8,620 nt of DNA. It comes from Planctomycetia bacterium. Lineage in GTDB: Bacteria > Planctomycetota > Phycisphaerae > Phycisphaerales > SM1A02. The stretch is taken from the NCBI GenBank assembly GCA_009936695.1, contig JAACEA010000489.1:1-8620 (forward strand), in the 5' to 3' direction. A model generated the notes under the pieces. The model was not told the origin of the DNA. It saw only the letters and a list, made by a program, of their open reading frames with translations, and ran no database searches. Both the position numbers and the translations under genes were made by a program. How positions within the stretch are numbered: the stretch's first letter is position 1; every line of letters begins with the position of its first letter. Below, in pieces: positions 1 to 7,568 of this stretch.

Positions 1-219
1 CGGCGAGACATCCATCACGGCCGCCACCTCGCCCATCTCGCGATCGAGTTCCGCCTCGTTCACATCACTCTCGACGTGGACCGCCGCGGTGATGCCGAGC
101 ATCGACGCCATCGACTGGTAGTCACCAAGCAGGAACGGGCGATCCAGCTCCGGGACGGCGGCGAGCCAGGACCTCCGGATCGTGGCCGGATCCCAGAGAT
201 GAAGATGCGTGTCGATCAT
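1..219 (-). CDS. Amidohydrolase family 2 (fuconolactonase-like) metal-dependent hydrolase, N-terminal fragment
   Basis: The first 73 residues of a minus-strand gene are present; the rest lies beyond the window edge. The protein opens MIDTHLHLWDP, the His-x-His-x-Trp-Asp signature at the first beta strand of the Amidohydro_2 TIM-barrel family, where the two histidines normally bind a catalytic metal. The following WLAAVPELDRPFLLGDY and the later AAVHVESDVNEAELDREM resemble the N-terminus of L-fuconolactonase / sugar-lactone hydrolase members, which open lactones or cleave C-C bonds in cytosolic catabolism. The substrate cannot be fixed from this fragment. The ATG at 219 is preceded by AGGAG (228-232 on the minus strand) with an 8-nt gap, a strong ribosome site. 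It starts 34 bp after the glgP stop on the same strand, so co-transcription is likely. No signal peptide is visible. Family is fairly certain; exact reaction is inference. Confidence 0.85.
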   Translation of the reverse strand, partial: MIDTHLHLWDPATIRRSWLAAVPELDRPFLLGDYQSMASMLGITAAVHVESDVNEAELDREMGEVAAVMDVSP

Positions 220-253
220 CGCGGGCGCTCCTCGCCTGCCCCCCGCCTCCCCG

Positions 254-2698
254 TCACGGCGTGGCGGGAACCGACTTCACGCGCCAGATCCGGTCCGCAT
301 ACTCCTGAATGGCCCGGTCGCTCGAGAAGCGGCCGCCGCGTGCGGTGTTCAGAACCGCGGAACGCCACCACTGATCCGGCGTGCCGAATCGATCCGCGGC
401 GTGCTGCTGCGCGTCGATGTAGCCCTGCAGATCCGCGAGGTGACGCCATCGGTCGCCCTCCTCGATCAGCATCGTGCGGAGCCGGCCGAAGACCAGAGGG
501 TCCTTCCAGGCGAACTCCTCGCCCAGCAGGAAGTCCACGGCATTTCGAACCATCGGTTCGTGGTCGAGGTGCCAACGCGGGTCGTACCAGGACTCGCTGG
601 CCTCGACCTCGTCGGCTCGGAGCCCGAACAGGAACATGTGTTCGGTTCCCACCTCTTCGGAGATCTCCACGTTCGCACCGTCGAGGGTGCCGATGGTGAG
701 CGCTCCGTTGAGGCAGAACTTCATGTTGCCGGTTCCGCTCGCCTCGGTGCCCGCGAGCGAGATCTGCTCGGAGAGATCCGCCGCGGGAATGATGGTTTCG
801 GCGAGATTCACCCCGTAGTCGGGAATGAACACCACTCGAAGCCGCTCGGATATCACGGGGTCGGCGTTGACCACATCGGCCACGCTGGTGATGGCCTTGA
901 TGATGTCCTTCGCTCGCTCGTAGCCGGGGGCGGCCTTGCCCGCGAAGATCACCACCCGCGGCTGCGGGAGGAATCCGGGGTCCGCCTTCATCCGCTGATA
1001 GAGCGACGCGACGTGAAGCAGGTTCAGGAACTGACGCTTGTACTCGTGGATCCGCTTGACCTGGACGTCGAACAACGCGGTGGGATCGACTTCGATCCGG
1101 AGATTCGATCCGATCCAGTCCGCCATGCGTCGCTTGGCGACGAGCTTGGTCTCCGCGAAGGCGTTCCGGAAGCCGGGGTCCTCGGCGTGCGGCTCGAGTC
1201 GCTTCAGTTCCGAAAGGTCGGTGATCCAACCATCGCCGATGGTGTCGACGAGGAGGTCGGACAACTGCGGATTGGCCTGATGCAGCCAGCGTCGCGGCGT
1301 CACGCCGTTGGTGATTCCCTTGAAGCGATCGGGGAAGACCGTCGCGAAGTGGGGCATGAGCCGCTCCTTGATGAGCTCCCCATGCATCTGGGACACGCCG
1401 TTGACGGAGTGCGAACCGATCACCGCGAGATTCGCCATGCGGACCTGCTTGGGCTCACCCTCCTCCACGATGCTCGCGGCCTCCACGCCGCCCGGAACCT
1501 GCACGAGCCGCCGGCCCGCCCCTTCGATGAACCGGCGGTTCACCTCGAGGATGATCGCGAGATGCCGAGGCATGAGCTTCTCCATCAGCGGCATCGGCCA
1601 CTTCTCGAGCGCTTCGGGCATCAGGGTGTGGTTCGTGTAGGCCACGGTGCCGACCGTGGTCTCCCACGCTTCGTCCCATCCGAGTCCGTGCTGATCCATG
1701 AGGACCCGCATCAGTTCCGCGATGGCGAGCGAGGGGTGCGTGTCGTTGATGTGGAGCGCGACCTGTTCCGGGAGACGGGTGACGTCGTCGTGATCGAACA
1801 GGAACCGCCGCATAATGTCGGCGACCGAGCAGCAGACGAAGAAGAACTCCTGGCGGAGTCGCAGTTCCTTGCCGGCCGCGGTCCGGTCGTCGGGGTACAG
1901 CAGTTTCGTCAGGCGTTCGGCCTCGATGCGACGGGAGACCGCCGCCTCGTAGTCGCCACTGGCGATCTCCGAGAGGTCGATCGCGTCCGGTGCGACCGCG
2001 GACCAGCAACGGATCGTGTGGACCGTCTCGCCGCCCCAGCCCGCGACGGGATAGTCGTGGGGAACCCCGATGACCCGCTCCCGGCCGCCGTGGGCGAGGT
2101 CGCCGAACTGGACCTGCTGTCGAAGGTCGCTTCGTCGCACCATCCACGGATCGCCGAAGCGAAGCCAGTTGTCGGGGCGCTCCACCTGATAGCCGTCGCG
2201 GACCTCCTGCTTGAAGATCCCGTACTCGTATCGAAGCGTGTAACCGACCGAGGGAATGGCCATCGACGTCATCGAATCGAGGAAGCAGGCGGCGAGTCGA
2301 CCGAGGCCGCCGTTGCCGAGTCCCGCGTCGTGCTCGTGACTCTCGAGCGTCTCGAGGGCGATCCCGTACTTCTCGAGCGCTTCGCGAACCCGCGACTCGA
2401 GCTTCAGGTTGAGGATGTTGTTTCGCATGGCCCGACCGAGCAGGAACTCGATCGAAAGGAAGCAGACCCGCTTCGACCGCTCCTGGCGATAGCGATCCCG
2501 GGTGTCCAACCAGCACTTCATGAGGACTTCACGGACCTCGCTGGCGAGCGCGAAGAAGCGGTCCCGGTCGGGCGCTTCATAGAGCCGCTGCGCACTCTCC
2601 ACCGCGAGGTGTTCGAGCATGCCTTCCGCGATGTGGTCCGCGGAGACGTCGGTGGGATCCTGATGAAGCGGCTGCTGGGGTCCGGTCGGGCGGGTCAT
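254..2698 (-). CDS. glgP: Glycogen/starch/alpha-glucan phosphorylase
   Basis: A GT35 phosphorylase that cleaves alpha-1,4-glucan with phosphate to release glucose-1-phosphate in the cytoplasm. The protein is 814 aa from the ATG at 2698, about the usual 800-840. Landmarks, counted from a possible upstream GTG at 2716 (subtract 6 for the ATG): GLGNGGLGRLAACFLDS near 132-148; LHINDTHPSLAIAELMR near 321-337; VKRIHEYKRQFLN near 553-565; and the pyridoxal-phosphate site EASGTGNMKFCLNGALTIGT near 658-677, with K666 as the expected Schiff-base lysine. No truncation or frameshift is seen. The ATG is preferred because AGGA lies 9 nt upstream (2708-2711), whereas the GTG lacks a good ribosome site. The only gene next to it on the same strand is the downstream amidohydrolase; no other glycogen genes are in view. 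Identification is very secure. Confidence 0.97.
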   Translation of the reverse strand: MTRPTGPQQPLHQDPTDVSADHIAEGMLEHLAVESAQRLYEAPDRDRFFALASEVREVLMKCWLDTRDRYRQERSKRVCFLSIEFLLGRAMRNNILNLKLESRVREALEKYGIALETLESHEHDAGLGNGGLGRLAACFLDSMTSMAIPSVGYTLRYEYGIFKQEVRDGYQVERPDNWLRFGDPWMVRRSDLRQQVQFGDLAHGGRERVIGVPHDYPVAGWGGETVHTIRCWSAVAPDAIDLSEIASGDYEAAVSRRIEAERLTKLLYPDDRTAAGKELRLRQEFFFVCCSVADIMRRFLFDHDDVTRLPEQVALHINDTHPSLAIAELMRVLMDQHGLGWDEAWETTVGTVAYTNHTLMPEALEKWPMPLMEKLMPRHLAIILEVNRRFIEGAGRRLVQVPGGVEAASIVEEGEPKQVRMANLAVIGSHSVNGVSQMHGELIKERLMPHFATVFPDRFKGITNGVTPRRWLHQANPQLSDLLVDTIGDGWITDLSELKRLEPHAEDPGFRNAFAETKLVAKRRMADWIGSNLRIEVDPTALFDVQVKRIHEYKRQFLNLLHVASLYQRMKADPGFLPQPRVVIFAGKAAPGYERAKDIIKAITSVADVVNADPVISERLRVVFIPDYGVNLAETIIPAADLSEQISLAGTEASGTGNMKFCLNGALTIGTLDGANVEISEEVGTEHMFLFGLRADEVEASESWYDPRWHLDHEPMVRNAVDFLLGEEFAWKDPLVFGRLRTMLIEEGDRWRHLADLQGYIDAQQHAADRFGTPDQWWRSAVLNTARGGRFSSDRAIQEYADRIWRVKSVPATP

Positions 2699-2707
2699 GC
2701 GGGTGTG

Positions 2708-2711
2708 TCCT
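2708..2711 (-). promoter_or_regulatory. Ribosome binding site that favours the ATG start of glgP
   Basis: AGGA on the minus strand, 9 nt before the ATG at 2698. The competing GTG at 2716 would add six residues (MTGHTR) and has no purine-rich element ahead of it. Confidence 0.5.
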
Positions 2712-2797
2712 GTCACTGGAATCGAAGACTGCGGAGCCGGCGAACGCGAGCCGGATCCCCCTCGCAGCCCCCGGGAAAGGAGGCCACGCTCATCCTA

Positions 2798-2809
2798 GAT
2801 CGGCCGATC
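2798..2809. promoter_or_regulatory. Perfect 12-bp palindrome in the glgP/sulfatase divergent intergenic region
   Basis: GATCGGCCGATC is exactly self-complementary and lies about 100 bp upstream of both the glgP start (2698) and the sulfatase start (2911). On the minus strand a weak -10-like TAGGAT sits directly beside it on the glgP side. A dyad here could be an operator for a dimeric regulator, but its GC-rich, GATC-containing sequence may also occur by chance in this genome. No regulator gene is in view. Confidence 0.25.
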
Positions 2810-2895
2810 GAAGGCCTCCACGGCAGTGGAAATCAGGGATGAAAACCGGACAATCACCTCGGAAGTCGATACGGTTCGTCGAGACCCGCGATCCT

Positions 2896-2902
2896 GAAGG
2901 AA
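2896..2902 (+). promoter_or_regulatory. Ribosome binding site that decides the sulfatase start
   Basis: GAAGGAA ends 8 nt before the ATG at 2911. The in-frame ATG at 2839 would add 24 polar residues in front of a clear signal peptide and has a weaker upstream context, so 2911 is preferred. Confidence 0.7.
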
Positions 2903-2910
2903 TCCCCTCA

Positions 2911-4491
2911 ATGCCGCACGCCACCCGTCTTTCGCTCATGCTCCTGCTCGGCGTGTCCACCTCGCCGCTGGTCGGAGATCCGCAGGATTCGCCCCCCACC
3001 GGCGCCGAATCGGACTCCAGGCCGAACATCCTCTTCATCATGAGCGACGATCACGCCTGGCAGGCGATCAGCGCCTACGGGCGTCCCGACGGGACCCGGG
3101 TGAACCAGACCCCTTCGATCGATCGGATCGCGTCGGAAGGGATGCGTTTCGACCGGTTCTTCGTCGAGAACTCGATCTGCGCCCCGAGCCGAGCGGCCTT
3201 TCTGACCGGGTGCTTCTCGACCCGGCACGGGGTGCCGACCAATGCCGAGGTCTTCGACGGCACGCAGCCGACCTGGCCCGCGATGCTCCGGGATTCCGGC
3301 TATCGCACCGGCGTCTTCGGCAAGTGGCATCTCAAGAGCGACCCGGTGGGGTTCGACGACTGGAAGGTCCTGATCGGCCAGGGGCCGTACTACAACCCAC
3401 CGATGATCACGCCGAAGGGTCGGGTGAGAATCCCCGGGTACACCACGGACCTGATCACCGATCAGGGCGTCGATGCGCTGCGACGCTTCTCCGCGGGCCG
3501 GGAGGAGGACGGCCGGCCGTTCGCCCTCATCGTCCAGCACAAGGCGCCGCATCGACGCTGGGATCCGAACCCCCGGCACTTCCGTCTCTACGAGGACGTC
3601 ATCGTTCCCGAGCCCGACACGCTCCTCGACGACTACGCGGGAAGAAGTCCCGCGAGCACGCTGCAGACGATGACCATCGCGCGGCATCTCGATTCACGGG
3701 ATCTGAAGCTGATCCCGCCGCCGGAACTCGACGAGACCCAGCTGCTGGCGTGGAACGCCTACTACGACGACGTGAACGCGACGTACAAGGCGGCGGTCGA
3801 ATCGGGCGAACTCGCGGGTGACGATCTCACCCGCGCGAAATACCAGCGGTACGTCAAGGACTATCTCGAGTGCGTCGCCGCCGTCGACGAGGGCGTCGGC
3901 CGGATCCTCGACGAGCTGGACGACCTCGGCATCGCGGACGACACGGTGGTCATCTACACCAGCGACCAGGGCTGGTATCTCGGGGAGCACGGCTGGTACG
4001 ACAAGCGATGGATGTACGAGGAGAGTTTCCGAACCCCGTTCATCGTCCGCTGGCCGAACCGGATCGAGGGCGGCGTCGCCAGCGATCTCATGGCCCAGAA
4101 CATCGACCTCGCCCCCACCCTCCTTGATCTCGCGGGGATCGAGGCGCCGCCGCGGATGCACGGCGAGAGCTTCGCGGCCCACCTCCGCTCCGGCGGCCGG
4201 GAGACGCCCGAGGACTGGCGGGACGCCGTGTACTACCGCTACTACGAGAGCAACGGGCCGCACACCGTGCCCAAGCACGACGGGATCCGCACCGACCGCT
4301 GGAAGCTCATTCGGTTTCCCGAAGTCGATCCGGACGGGGATGGGCCGGCGGGCCCGGGCTGCTGGGAGCTCTACGACCTCGACGCCGACCCCGACGAGCT
4401 GAAGAGTCTCGCCGACGACCCCGCCCACGCGGCGATCAAGGCGGGACTCGAAGCCCGCCTCGAGGCGCTTCGTCTTCAGTACGAAGCCTGA
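2911..4491 (+). CDS. Exported sulfatase (type I, formylglycine-dependent, S1 family)
   Basis: A 526-aa alkaline-phosphatase-fold sulfatase that hydrolyses sulfate esters, probably on a sulfated polysaccharide or glycosaminoglycan outside the cytoplasm. Counting from the ATG at 2911: a Sec-type signal peptide at about 1-24 (hydrophobic core LSLMLLLGV); metal ligands in NILFIMSDDHAW (D46, D47); the active-site motif CAPSR with C90, which must be oxidised to formylglycine; GKWHL (K138, H140); HKAPH near 210-214; and YTSDQGWYLGEHGWYDKRWM with D352 and Q353 as expected calcium ligands and K365 near the sulfate. The C-terminal part (about 437-526), with HDGIRTDRWKLIRF and WELYDLDADPDELKSLA, matches the usual sulfatase C-terminal subdomain. 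The SDQG...GEHGW...MYEES pattern recalls glucosamine or heparan-type sulfatases, but the substrate is not determinable. No maturase gene is adjacent. It stands alone between divergent glgP and convergent guaB. Confidence 0.93.
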   Translation: MPHATRLSLMLLLGVSTSPLVGDPQDSPPTGAESDSRPNILFIMSDDHAWQAISAYGRPDGTRVNQTPSIDRIASEGMRFDRFFVENSICAPSRAAFLTGCFSTRHGVPTNAEVFDGTQPTWPAMLRDSGYRTGVFGKWHLKSDPVGFDDWKVLIGQGPYYNPPMITPKGRVRIPGYTTDLITDQGVDALRRFSAGREEDGRPFALIVQHKAPHRRWDPNPRHFRLYEDVIVPEPDTLLDDYAGRSPASTLQTMTIARHLDSRDLKLIPPPELDETQLLAWNAYYDDVNATYKAAVESGELAGDDLTRAKYQRYVKDYLECVAAVDEGVGRILDELDDLGIADDTVVIYTSDQGWYLGEHGWYDKRWMYEESFRTPFIVRWPNRIEGGVASDLMAQNIDLAPTLLDLAGIEAPPRMHGESFAAHLRSGGRETPEDWRDAVYYRYYESNGPHTVPKHDGIRTDRWKLIRFPEVDPDGDGPAGPGCWELYDLDADPDELKSLADDPAHAAIKAGLEARLEALRLQYEA

Positions 4492-4511
4492 GGCCCGGCG
4501 CCGGGTTCAGG
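4487..4511. terminator. Candidate bidirectional terminator between convergent sulfatase and guaB
   Basis: CCTGA (4487-4491) pairs with TCAGG (4507-4511). Inside, CCCG (4494-4497) pairs with CGGG (4502-4505) around a GCGC loop, with GG opposite T between the two stems. The inner CCCGGCGCCGGG is itself a perfect palindrome. Both genes' TGA stop codons fall within the outer stem. No T-run follows on either side, so this is not a classical intrinsic terminator; function is inferred from position and symmetry. Confidence 0.4.
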
Positions 4512-5988
4512 ACGCCCCGGCGGTCGACATGTAGTTGGGGGCTTCCCGCGTGATCGTGATGTCGTGCGGATGGCTCTCGACCATGCTCGCCGCCGTCACC
4601 CGGACGAAGCGACTGTCGGCCCGGAACGATTCGAGCGTCGAACAACCGCAGTAGCCCATGGCGCTCTTGACCCCGCCCACCAGCTGGTAGACGAATTCCG
4701 AGAGCGGACCGCGATACGCGACCATGCCTTCGACGCCTTCGGGCACGAACTTCCGCGAGTCGGCCTGCCCGTAGCGATCCGCGCTGCCCGCGGACATCGC
4801 ACCTTCGCTTCCCATCCCTCGATAGCTCTTGAATCGACGACCGGCGTGAAGCACCAGCTCCCCGGGGCTCTCATCCATGCCGGCGAAGAGGCTTCCCAGC
4901 ATCACCACGCTGGCTCCGGCGGCGATCGCCTTCGCGATGTCGCCCGACTGGCGGATCCCGCCGTCCGCGATCACCGGGACGCCCGCGGGCTCGCAGACCG
5001 AGACCGCGTTCCGGATCGCCGTGATCTGCGGGACACCGACGCCGGTGACGATTCGCGTGGTGCAGATCGAGCCCGGCCCGATGCCGACCTTGACCGCATC
5101 CGCACCCGCGTCCATCAGGGCCTTCGCACCGTCCGCGGTCGCGATGTTGCCGGCGATCACGTCGATCCCGGGGTGGCTTCGCTTGATCTCCTCGACCGTC
5201 GCGACGACGTTTCGACTGTGCCCGTGCGCCGTGTCCACCACCACCACGTCGACCTCGGCGTCGATGAGGGCCTGGATCCGATCGAACTGCAGCACCCCCG
5301 TGGCCGCACCCACCCGCAGCCGGCCTCGCTCGTCGCGGCAGGCCGCCGGATGCTTCCGGACGTTTTCGAGATCCCGCATGGTGATCAGGCCGTCGAGTCG
5401 CCCGGCCTCGTCGACGATCAGCAGCTTTTCGACCCGGGCTTCGTTCAACATCGCTTCGGCGGCCGCGGGATCGATCCCGGAGGAGGCGGTGACGAGGTTC
5501 TTCCGGGTCATCACGTCCTCGACCCGGCTCTCGCCGTAGCGGGACGGATCGAGGAACTTCATGTCGCGTCGGGTCAGGATGCCGATCACGCGTCCGTCGC
5601 GGGCACCGGTGTCGGTGACCGGAAAACCACTGACCCCCTGCTCCCGCATCAACTCGTTCGCACGATCCACGGTGTCGCCGGGCCCGAGGGTGACGGGATC
5701 GGTGATCACGCCGTTCTCGCTCCGCTTGACCTTCTGGACCTCCCGGGCCTGCTGCGAAGGCGTCAGATTCTTGTGGATGATCCCGAGCCCGCCCTCCTGG
5801 GCGAGGGCGATCGCGAGCGAGGACTCCGTCACGGTGTCCATCGGCGCCGAGATGAGCGGGATGTTGATGGTGATCCGTCGGGTCAGACGGGTGGACGGGT
5901 CGGCCGACTCCGGCGTGATCTCGCTGTACGCCGGGACCAGCAGCACGTCGTCGAAGGTGATCGCATCCTGAAGAATCTTCTGTTCCAT
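4507..5988 (-). CDS. guaB: Inosine-5'-monophosphate dehydrogenase
   Basis: Oxidises IMP to XMP with NAD+, the committed cytosolic step of guanine nucleotide synthesis. The protein is 493 aa, the normal family length. It begins [20 protein letters not shown] and continues with [20 protein letters not shown] (32-51). Two CBS domains span about 96-210 (for example GVSGFPVTD near 118-126 and VEKLLIVDE near 186-194). The catalytic loop [18 protein letters not shown] carries C309. Also present are VDTAHGHS (251-258), [11 protein letters not shown] (340-350), MLGSLFAG (363-370), GMGSEGAM (391-398), and the mobile-flap Arg-Tyr pair R405-Y406 in DRYGQ. All key residues are intact. The reading frame stays open far upstream, but homology starts at the ATG at 5988; only a weak GGGGA lies 10 nt upstream. 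It is monocistronic as far as can be seen, convergent with the sulfatase and divergent from the PilT-like gene. Confidence 0.98.
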   Translation of the reverse strand: MEQKILQDAITFDDVLLVPAYSEITPESADPSTRLTRRITINIPLISAPMDTVTESSLAIALAQEGGLGIIHKNLTPSQQAREVQKVKRSENGVITDPVTLGPGDTVDRANELMREQGVSGFPVTDTGARDGRVIGILTRRDMKFLDPSRYGESRVEDVMTRKNLVTASSGIDPAAAEAMLNEARVEKLLIVDEAGRLDGLITMRDLENVRKHPAACRDERGRLRVGAATGVLQFDRIQALIDAEVDVVVVDTAHGHSRNVVATVEEIKRSHPGIDVIAGNIATADGAKALMDAGADAVKVGIGPGSICTTRIVTGVGVPQITAIRNAVSVCEPAGVPVIADGGIRQSGDIAKAIAAGASVVMLGSLFAGMDESPGELVLHAGRRFKSYRGMGSEGAMSAGSADRYGQADSRKFVPEGVEGMVAYRGPLSEFVYQLVGGVKSAMGYCGCSTLESFRADSRFVRVTAASMVESHPHDITITREAPNYMSTAGAS

Positions 5989-6140
5989 CTGCGGATGATC
6001 CCCGCGAGGTTCCCCTTCGTCAACCGACCGCGGTTCCGGGAATCGACCGTCTCCCGGCCGAGGGGTCTCGCACCCGGCCTGCGGAACCGGCCGGAGGCTC
6101 CATGGAACGCGGCCACGCGCTCCCGAATCCCGCCGCCGTC

Positions 6141-6149
6141 TGGTAGCAT
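6141..6149 (+). promoter_or_regulatory. Candidate extended -10 promoter element for the PilT-family operon
   Basis: TGGTAGCAT fits the TGnTAnnAT extended -10 form of a housekeeping sigma promoter. No good -35 hexamer is found at the usual distance, which extended -10 promoters tolerate. Transcription from here would start near 6156 and give a leader of about 250 nt before the TTG at 6407. This is pattern matching only. Confidence 0.3.
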
Positions 6150-6302
6150 GTGCGACTCGGATCCGGCCGGTCGACGGTCGCTTCCATCGGCCTCCACGGA
6201 ACGTCGTGGGATCTCCTTTTCGGCGGTCACGGTCGCGGAAGCGAGGAAAAACCGGAACTCCGAGAACCCGATGATCCTCGGATCGTCCAACCAGCGTTCC
6301 CC

Positions 6303-6317
6303 CGGCGGCGACCGCCG
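6303..6317 (+). other. GC-rich hairpin in the PilT-operon leader
   Basis: CGGCGG (6303-6308) and CCGCCG (6312-6317) form a 6-bp all-GC stem with a CGA loop, about 90 nt upstream of the TTG start. No U-tract follows, so a terminator role is not supported. Confidence 0.35.
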
Positions 6318-6347
6318 ATTCGATTCCATGAAGCTCGGGCCCGACCA

Positions 6348-6364
6348 CGGGTGAACCCCACCCG
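6348..6364 (+). other. Second GC-rich hairpin in the PilT-operon leader
   Basis: CGGGTG (6348-6353) and CACCCG (6359-6364) form a 6-bp stem with an AACCC loop, ending about 42 nt before the TTG start and about 30 nt before its ribosome site. Confidence 0.35.
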
Positions 6365-6394
6365 AATCCGGACGCGGCACCGAGCCGGCAGCGC

Positions 6395-6400
6395 AAAGGA
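6395..6400 (+). promoter_or_regulatory. Ribosome binding site that supports the TTG start of the PilT-family gene
   Basis: AAAGGA ends 6 nt before TTG at 6407. The next in-frame ATG is about 60 codons in, after conserved N-domain sequence (EASDLIVKTGQSPRLRV), so TTG is the only start that keeps the domain whole. Confidence 0.75.
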
Positions 6401-6406
6401 CCAGAC

Positions 6407-7540
6407 TTGCACAGCGATACGCTCATCGCGGCTCCCATCGACCCCAGCCTCGGCACCACCAAGGGCGAGGGCCTCAAGGCCTGGAGGAAGTGGCTCGAAG
6501 CCTGCATCAAGTTCGAGGCGAGTGACCTCATCGTGAAGACCGGGCAGTCGCCCCGTCTCCGGGTCCGCGGCGAACTCAAGGGGATGCAGATCGAGGACCT
6601 CACCGTCGACCTGATGTTCCAGGTGGCCAAGGACGTCCTCGACGAGAACCAGTTCGAGTACTTCCGCAACCGGGGCTCCATCGACTTCGCGTACGACTTC
6701 GACGAACGTCGGAGATTCCGGGTCAACCTGTTCATGGCCCGCGGCAAGCCCGCGATCGCGGCCCGGCTGATCACCTCGGACATCATGAGGTTCGAGGATC
6801 TCTACCTTCCGCCGATTCTCGGGGACGTCTCGATGACCGCCCAGGGCCTGATCCTCTTCTCCGGGGTCACGGGATCGGGCAAGTCGACTTCGATCGCATC
6901 GATGCTCCAGTACGTGAACGAGCGGAAGCGCGTCCACATCGTGACGATCGAGGATCCGATCGAGTACATCTTCAACGATGACAAGGCGACGATCAATCAA
7001 CGCGAGATCGGGATCGACTGCCTCAACTTCAACGACGCCCTTCGCGCCCTCGTCCGCGAGAACCCCGACGTGGTTCTGGTCGGCGAGATGCGGGACTACG
7101 AGACGTTCGAAGCGGCCATCCGGGCCGCCGAGACGGGCCACCTCGTCTTCGGAACCATCCACGCGTCGAGCGCGTGGCAGACCTTCGGCCGAATCTACGA
7201 CCTCTTCCCCGAGAACGAACGGGACCAGCTTCGGAAACTGCTCGCCTACAACCTGCGGGCGATCATCTACCAGAAGCTCCTGAAGACGCTCCACAAGGAC
7301 ATCGCCCGGATCCCGGCCCTCGAGATCCTGCTCAACACGCCCGCCGTCCAGAAGTACATCCTCGAAGCCCGCGAGGGCGAGCTCCTGCAGATCATCAAGC
7401 AGAGTCACGAGGAGGGGATGGTCGACTTCACGACATCCCTGGTCCGCCTCGTCGAGGAGGAGTACATCCACCAGGACGTCGCGCTCTCCGCGACACCGAA
7501 GCCCGAAGAACTCAAGATGCGTCTCAAGGGAATCTCCTGA
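6407..7540 (+). CDS. PilT/PilU-family type IV pilus retraction ATPase
   Basis: A 377-aa hexameric secretion-type ATPase of the PilT/PilU branch, expected to work at the cytoplasmic base of a type IV pilus and power pilin disassembly. An N-terminal extension of about 24 residues precedes the PAS-like N2 domain (about 30-125, with EASDLIVKTGQSPRLRVRGEL). The RecA-like domain carries Walker A GVTGSGKST (153-161), Asp box VTIEDPIEY (179-187), Walker B NPDVVLVGEMRD (219-230, E227) and His box TGHLVFGTIHASSA (243-256, H245 and H252). All nucleotide-handling motifs look intact. The C-terminal segment that aligns with PilT's AIRNLIRE reads AVQKYILE (313-320), so it is divergent and PilT cannot be told from PilU. 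Translation starts at TTG, fixed by AAAGGA 6 nt upstream. It ends 28 bp before a PilB/GspE-like gene on the same strand, suggesting an operon. Family certain; subtype not. Confidence 0.92.
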   Translation: MHSDTLIAAPIDPSLGTTKGEGLKAWRKWLEACIKFEASDLIVKTGQSPRLRVRGELKGMQIEDLTVDLMFQVAKDVLDENQFEYFRNRGSIDFAYDFDERRRFRVNLFMARGKPAIAARLITSDIMRFEDLYLPPILGDVSMTAQGLILFSGVTGSGKSTSIASMLQYVNERKRVHIVTIEDPIEYIFNDDKATINQREIGIDCLNFNDALRALVRENPDVVLVGEMRDYETFEAAIRAAETGHLVFGTIHASSAWQTFGRIYDLFPENERDQLRKLLAYNLRAIIYQKLLKTLHKDIARIPALEILLNTPAVQKYILEAREGELLQIIKQSHEEGMVDFTTSLVRLVEEEYIHQDVALSATPKPEELKMRLKGIS

Positions 7541-7568
7541 TCCCCGCATCCGGCCAACGCCCAAAGCC

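Larger units (their letters stand above)
5989..6406. other. 418-bp divergent intergenic region between guaB and the PilT-family gene
   Basis: No convincing gene is seen here. Open frames through it are extensions or antisense shadows of the neighbours, with arginine-, proline- and glycine-rich products. It should hold the promoters for guaB (leftward) and the PilT-like operon (rightward). Visible structure is a plus-strand extended -10-like element at 6141-6149 and two GC-rich hairpins at 6303-6317 and 6348-6364. I could not assign a guaB promoter with confidence. Confidence 0.7.

Noticed and set aside
209..2842. An 877-codon plus-strand open frame opposite glgP
   Set aside because: It is antisense to a fully conserved phosphorylase and its product has no recognisable motifs; long antisense frames are expected with high GC at third codon positions.
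2839..2910. Upstream ATG start for the sulfatase
   Set aside because: It would bury the signal peptide behind 24 polar residues; the ATG at 2911 has a better ribosome site.
4564..6354. A 596-codon plus-strand open frame opposite guaB and into the intergenic region
   Set aside because: Composition is His/Asp/Arg-rich shadow sequence with no family resemblance, lying antisense to an intact IMP dehydrogenase.
6156..6400. A cyclic-di-GMP (GEMM) riboswitch in the PilT leader
   Set aside because: Considered because such riboswitches often control pilus genes, but the conserved core and tetraloop-receptor sequences were not found by eye.
5989..6786. N-terminal extension of guaB upstream of 5988
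   Set aside because: The frame is open, but the extension has no homology, overlaps the PilT-family gene antisense, and IMP dehydrogenase normally starts at the [17 protein letters not shown] segment.
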